10,876 nt of DNA from Stephanodiscus triporus. Lineage: Eukaryota; Bacillariophyta; Thalassiosirophyceae; Thalassiosirales; Thalassiosiraceae. Below, one piece after another: positions 7,395 through 10,876 of this stretch. Below the pieces are notes generated by a model. That model was not told the origin of the DNA, searched no databases, and saw nothing but the letters and a program-made list of their open reading frames with translations. Made by a program: the position numbers and the translations under genes. The DNA lies in the NCBI GenBank assembly GCA_036939755.1, contig JALLAZ010002129.1, positions 1 to 10,876 on the forward strand, in the 5' to 3' direction. Numbering within the stretch: position 1 is the first letter of the stretch; the number at the start of each line of letters is the position of its first letter.

Positions 7395-8941
7395 CTAATG
7401 ATATGTTGTAATTTTACGACGTAGAAGTTTTATTTTTAATGATACTGACACATAAACCCCCTCCAATTGCACTAATTCTTGTTTTTTTGCCCCTGTTTCC
7501 TCTCTCTTTGAGTTGTGCCTCTGATCTTCCCCCGTCCCACTCCCCCCTCCATCACCACCCCCCTCATCCTCTTCCACTTGGTTTTTGTCCTCTTCCTCTT
7601 CCTCTTCCTCTTTTTCGTTCCTCTTATGGATGATTTTCCTTCTTAGTTGACTGCTCCCACAATGACCCCCTCTGGCCCCACTAAAGTCCTCGTCGTGATT
7701 CCACTCACACGTCACACCTGATGCGGCAGTATATCCACCCTTGTCATACCATGCCTCCTCGTCCTCCCTGTCTTCTTTGTTCGATTTATTCACTGATTCC
7801 ATCTTCCACCATGTCTTGATTGCCTGCTTGTTGTATCCCTTTTCCTTTGGTTCCCTATGTTCCCACCCATTGCATAGCTGCGAGAACATCTCCTTAGAGT
7901 TGTATGCCCTCCTCCAATTATCCTCTGCTGTGTGGAAGTATTCTAATCCAACTCTATTCCAAAGACTGACACCAAACAATTGCTTCTTACCCATGCCACT
8001 TGTAAATAGTGGTCCCACCTTCTTCTTCTCCTTGACTTCGCCTTCACCTTCATCATCTTGATTTTTATCAACAACATCCATCTCCTGGTCCCACATAGCC
8101 TTGCTATTCTTCACAAGTGAGATGATATACGCAATGTCGCTTGGAGTTACTATTTGGAAGAAGCTTCGCTCGGGGTTTGTCTTCAATTTCTTCGTCAACC
8201 AAGCATCTGAATAGATGCGCCGAACGTAATGGCAAAAGAACTCAAACACACGGTGTAGGCCATTGCATGCGACAAACTTCTCAATCCCCTCCTGGAGTTC
8301 ATCTGGAAACATACGGGCCTTGTTTGGATCACCTGTGATCGAACAAAGAATGAAAGGTACAGTTTGTCGTTATTCATTTTTGTTGTCACATAATACAATT
8401 GCAACAACAGATAACTCACTTTTGTACGCTGCCTTGATGTGATTGTTTAGGTTGCACTTCGTAGTGCTATACCTTAACCTAATCGTAACCAAGTCACCCT
8501 CTCCCACATTTTCTTCTTTTCCGATTTTGGTTGTCTATCCGATAGACATCTTTCAACAAAGCTAGACAGTCTGTCCTCTGTGTCGGGTTGATACTCATCC
8601 CATCCCGGTTTAAGGAACTTGTACCGAGGGAATAGAAACTCCTTGACATGTTCCGACACAACATCCGCGAAAAGAGTCTCTGCCGCGTCCCAATCGTGAT
8701 CCATCCTGACCAGTTTCAAACTACGCCTCCCCGTTTCTTGCTTATTCGCTAGCTTCAATTTTAGATCTTTGATCATTCTGTTTTGTGTCTCTACCACATC
8801 CATCAACTCTCTCCTATCCATTTTCCAAATTTCTTTTGTCGTATTCGGGCTATCAATCCCATCCAAGTAGTAGTCATCCTCACTCTCCTCATCTTCATCG
8901 GAATGATTGTATGCAGTGGCAGTTGCTGCGCTCATTTTCAT
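7395..8941 (-). CDS. Two-exon protein of unknown function, reading frame broken once
   Basis: I do not recognise the family. The first exon starts at ATG 8941 with an acidic segment (SDEDEESEDDYYLDGID), then a probable coiled coil (ELMDVVETQNRMIKDLKLKL), then a globular part with FADVVSEHVKEFLFPRYKFL and KKKMWERVTWLRL. The frame stops at 8474-8476, but the next frame resumes at once with LRYSTTKCNLNNHIKAAYK and reaches a good donor (GTGAGT, 8419-8414). After the intron, exon 2 (8332-7395) carries SDPNKARMFPDELQEGIEKF, TPSDIAYIISLVKNSKAMWD, KKVGPLFTSGMGKKQLFG and a Glu/Lys-rich low-complexity tail ending LRRKITTYH. Conserved-looking Trp and Cys positions suggest a folded protein about 460 residues long. 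It lies inside the candidate mobile element, so it may be an element-encoded accessory protein. The break is either an assembly error or a sign of decay. Confidence 0.55.
8333..8419 (-). other. Predicted intron in the unknown gene
   Basis: This 87-nt phase-1 intron has donor GTGAGT (8419-8414) and acceptor ATCACAG (ending at 8333). It joins HIKAAYK to SDPNKARMFPDEL and opens a continuous frame into exon 2. It resembles the two introns in the host genes at the left of the window. Confidence 0.65.
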
Positions 8942-9138
8942 TCTCTTTGTTGTAGTTTTGCTTCCTCCATTCCTTGCCTCATTGTCGAACGATGAACACG
9001 GAATCCTTCTTCATCATGTTTGTTGTTGCCGCTCCTTTTTCCTCCACCATGCACCCTACTCTTTGATGGCGGTGTTTCTGCACCATGCGCATTCTTTGCC
9101 ATTTCCTTCTTATTTCGCCGTGGACTTGTCCAAACCAT
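8938..9138 (-). CDS. Small basic ORF just upstream of the unknown gene, possibly its original N-terminus
   Basis: This 66-codon open frame (MVWTSPRRNKKEMAKNAHGA onward) is rich in Lys, Arg, Gly and His and could contain a nuclear-localisation signal. Its stop overlaps the start of the next gene as ATGA, in a different frame. If one base is missing near 8940, the two would form a single longer protein. There is no homology to support it, and it could equally be chance. Confidence 0.25.
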   Translation of the reverse strand: MVWTSPRRNKKEMAKNAHGAETPPSKSRVHGGGKRSGNNKHDEEGFRVHRSTMRQGMEEAKLQQRE

Positions 9139-9816
9139 GACCTCGTTAGTCTATGTTATCGTCGGTTTCTGCTGCAAATAATAATATGTCTGGCACAGTT
9201 GCTTACATCTTGCTTCTAGATACTGTTGCAATGTCGGTTGCATTTTCAATTATTTGAAATTGCAAAATTTTTATTGAGACGTTTTCCCTTTGGTAAGATT
9301 AGTGTTTCTACTGATTCATGTTATTTCTACACAACAGAAAAATTGTGTTTCTCTTAAGTTTCTTAGTTATTTTTTCAACAGAACAAATTATATTAATTCC
9401 TATTGTATAAAATGTTTCCTATTTTTATTTGAAACACATTTTTCTTGCGTATGTATCTGATGAGAAACACTTCCCCCACTCAGTGTTTTTGTCGAGAAAC
9501 ACTTCCCCCGCTCGTGCCATTCCCATTATTAGCGAACTTCCCCCACTTCGGCGAATATTCCTTTGCACTCGTATCTGACTTTCTCTAAATGTAATGTCTG
9601 ATGGTGTGTAATTTTTTGGTAGCTTCATATAAATGTATCTAGTATTTAAAAATGTTACGTGTGATTGCACGTAATTTCTATGTAGATACATGTAAATGTA
9701 TCTAGTTGCATTTTATTAGAAATAGATAGCATTTTACTATTTTGAGTTAGGTCATACTGTAATGATCCAGACACCGCGCATCATACAATACTATCCGAGC
9801 AAGAGATATACGTGTC
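9139..9816. other. AT-rich non-coding region with subterminal repeats
   Basis: No gene is seen. The segment holds three GA(GA)AACACTTCCCCC-like repeats (9462-9546), two TAAATGTATCTAG copies (9630-9642 and 9693-9705) and the space leading to the transposase-like gene at 9817. It probably includes the right edge of the candidate mobile element and the upstream region of the next gene. Confidence 0.45.
9462..9546. repeat. Three short direct repeats with an AACACTTCCCCC core
   Basis: GAGAAACACTTCCCCCAC (9462-9479), GAGAAACACTTCCCCCGC (9494-9511) and a shorter GCGAACTTCCCCCAC (9532-9546) are spaced 32 and 38 bp apart. They stand out as GC-rich islands in AT-rich flanks. They could be transposase-binding or promoter elements; this is inference. 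Confidence 0.6.
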
Positions 9817-10830
9817 ATGTCAACTGCACTCCCATGCCCCAATTGCCCCCGATGGTTCTCGTCTAGGCGAGGCCTTACCCGACACGTTGCCGCATGCCGT
9901 AGTAAGGATGATCTCTTCAGCAATGTAGATGATGACGTGGAATGCCATCATCCACTACAGTCAATGCACCTCCTTCACAAAAATGACGTTTCTGTCCTAC
10001 CCAAAAAAAGGAATTCCGACAACGTTGACTTGGATTCAATTAACAGCAATCTAAACAACGATGGCTGCCTCTTCGACATACCTGATTATGACAATTCATC
10101 CACTAGATCCCGTCATAATTTGTTATCCAATCAATCGAGTACTAGTACTTTAGGCGATATGAAATATGATCGGGGGAACAATGACTTAGATCATGCTACG
10201 CATGTAATGGAGGCATCAACAACATTACAGATACGTCTGAATGAACTTATTAACAATCATAATGCATCATTGAAGTTGCATGACGACATTGTAGACATAT
10301 TCAATGACTACATTTCATCACCTACATTTGACCAAAACAAGAAGCTTACTCGCAGAAAAACTTTCATTGAGAGAATGGAGAACGCATTACATCTGAGACA
10401 TTTACGTCCAAAGAATTGCAACGTACAGCTGGAAGACAAATCATTTGCTACTGTACCGGTGTTTGATGCAAAGTCAATGATAATGGATTTATTATCCAAT
10501 CCAACAGTCATGCAGCAATCCAATTTCGCGGATGGAAACGATGTCCTTACAGGAGCAGTTGACGAGAATCATCCTGCCAATACGAAATACGGTGAGGTAC
10601 ACACTGGTGACGCTTGGATACCAGCCAGGGATCGCTATTGCCCCCAAAACAACACTGATGACAACATCATCAATATGCCCGTTGCTATGATAATTTTTGG
10701 AGATAAGTCACATACTGATCTCCACAGTGCATTATCGTTAACACCTGTGACCTTTACTCTAACTCTGTTCAATAGGACATTCAGAAATAACAGCAACGCA
10801 TGGAGAACATTGGCATATATTTCGAGATGA
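9817..10830 (+). CDS. Plavaka/KDZ-like DDE transposase, N-terminal part, with C2HC zinc finger
   Basis: The 337-residue frame starts with a zinc finger using C7, C10, H23 and C27 (CPNCPRWFSSRRGLTRHVAAC), probably for DNA binding. A poorly conserved Asn/Asp/Ser-rich linker follows to about residue 140. The C-terminal part has DLLSNPTVM, GEVHTGDAW and then MPVAMIIFGDKSHTDLH and LTPVTFTLTLFNRTFRNNSN. This is the block around the first catalytic Asp (here probably D296) of large transposases that Repbase calls Plavaka, which I place near the KDZ group. It is followed by AWRTLAYISR and a TGA where relatives continue with a Y[IV]PN-type motif into the rest of the catalytic domain. The remaining Asp/Glu residues are therefore missing from this frame, and the copy is truncated, frame-broken or spliced beyond the window. 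The start is the first ATG, six codons before the zinc finger. Confidence 0.75.
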   Translation: MSTALPCPNCPRWFSSRRGLTRHVAACRSKDDLFSNVDDDVECHHPLQSMHLLHKNDVSVLPKKRNSDNVDLDSINSNLNNDGCLFDIPDYDNSSTRSRHNLLSNQSSTSTLGDMKYDRGNNDLDHATHVMEASTTLQIRLNELINNHNASLKLHDDIVDIFNDYISSPTFDQNKKLTRRKTFIERMENALHLRHLRPKNCNVQLEDKSFATVPVFDAKSMIMDLLSNPTVMQQSNFADGNDVLTGAVDENHPANTKYGEVHTGDAWIPARDRYCPQNNTDDNIINMPVAMIIFGDKSHTDLHSALSLTPVTFTLTLFNRTFRNNSNAWRTLAYISR

Positions 10831-10876
10831 CACACAGTGTGGGATCTGTGTGTTGAACATCAAATAATCACCAGGT

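Larger units (their letters stand above)
7201..9705. mobile_element. Candidate mobile element bounded by inverted subterminal repeats
   Basis: CTAGATACATTTA lies at 7236-7248 on the plus strand, and its exact reverse complement TAAATGTATCTAG lies twice near the other end, at 9630-9642 and 9693-9705. The left end also has an 18-bp inverted repeat, ATAACATTTAATGTATCT (7201-7218) against AGATACATTTAATGTTAT (7238-7255), with one mismatch. Both ends are AT-rich while the interior carries a minus-strand gene. Such inverted subterminal repeats are typical of DNA transposons. Precise termini and a target-site duplication could not be identified, and no transposase catalytic motif was recognised inside, so the element may be non-autonomous or of unknown type. 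Confidence 0.45.

Noticed and set aside
8470..8495. Programmed -1 ribosomal frameshift in the unknown gene
   Set aside because: No X-XXY-YYZ slippery heptamer in the right frame and no clear downstream pseudoknot.
9425..9691. An 88-codon minus-strand frame near the right end of the candidate element
   Set aside because: It covers the direct repeats and subterminal words; composition and lack of motifs suggest chance.
1..10876. CRISPR arrays, bacterial operons, tRNA or rRNA genes
   Set aside because: No regular repeat-spacer structure, no tRNA T-loop sequence with a matching cloverleaf, and no rRNA-like segments were seen; introns indicate a eukaryotic nuclear genome.

Overview
This is eukaryotic nuclear DNA, most probably from a diatom (a centric, Thalassiosira-like alga is my best guess; this is inference). 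The signs are short GT-AG introns of about 90-110 nt, very GC-rich genes full of trinucleotide repeats beside AT-rich transposon-like sequence, and a transposase of a type I associate with diatom and fungal genomes. Two N positions (4976 and 6862) show that it is a draft assembly, so single-base frameshifts may be sequencing errors.

Layout. (1) 1-328 (+): the 3' end of a SKP1-like gene, the adaptor of SCF ubiquitin ligases, split by one intron. (2) 429-3235 (-): a large gene converging on it. It encodes a ~903-residue RING protein with long low-complexity acidic, Ser, Ala and Arg tracts, two SH3-like repeats and a C-terminal RING of the MDM2/MDMX kind. A 95-nt intron separates the last zinc-binding pair from the rest of the RING; removing it restores the exact MDM2 spacing and tail length. 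(3) 3236-3999: intergenic. (4) 4000-4755 (-): a broken COQ6-like flavin monooxygenase fragment (ubiquinone synthesis), with a frameshift in a G run, an in-frame TAG and no C-terminal two thirds. (5) 4860-7200: mostly non-coding, with a glycine-rich repeat stretch (5160-5400) and a 137-bp tandem duplication (6726-6998). (6) 7201-9705: an AT-bounded block with inverted copies of CTAGATACATTTA near its ends. It carries a two-exon gene of unknown function on the minus strand, with one reading-frame break. This is a candidate mobile element. (7) 9817-10830 (+): the N-terminal part of a Plavaka/KDZ-like DDE transposase with a C2HC zinc finger, ending early at a stop.

The left third therefore looks like a host gene neighbourhood with two ubiquitin-ligase components tail to tail, and the right half looks like a transposon graveyard. 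The most unusual item is the MDM2-type RING protein, which lacks any visible p53-binding domain and carries SH3-like repeats instead.
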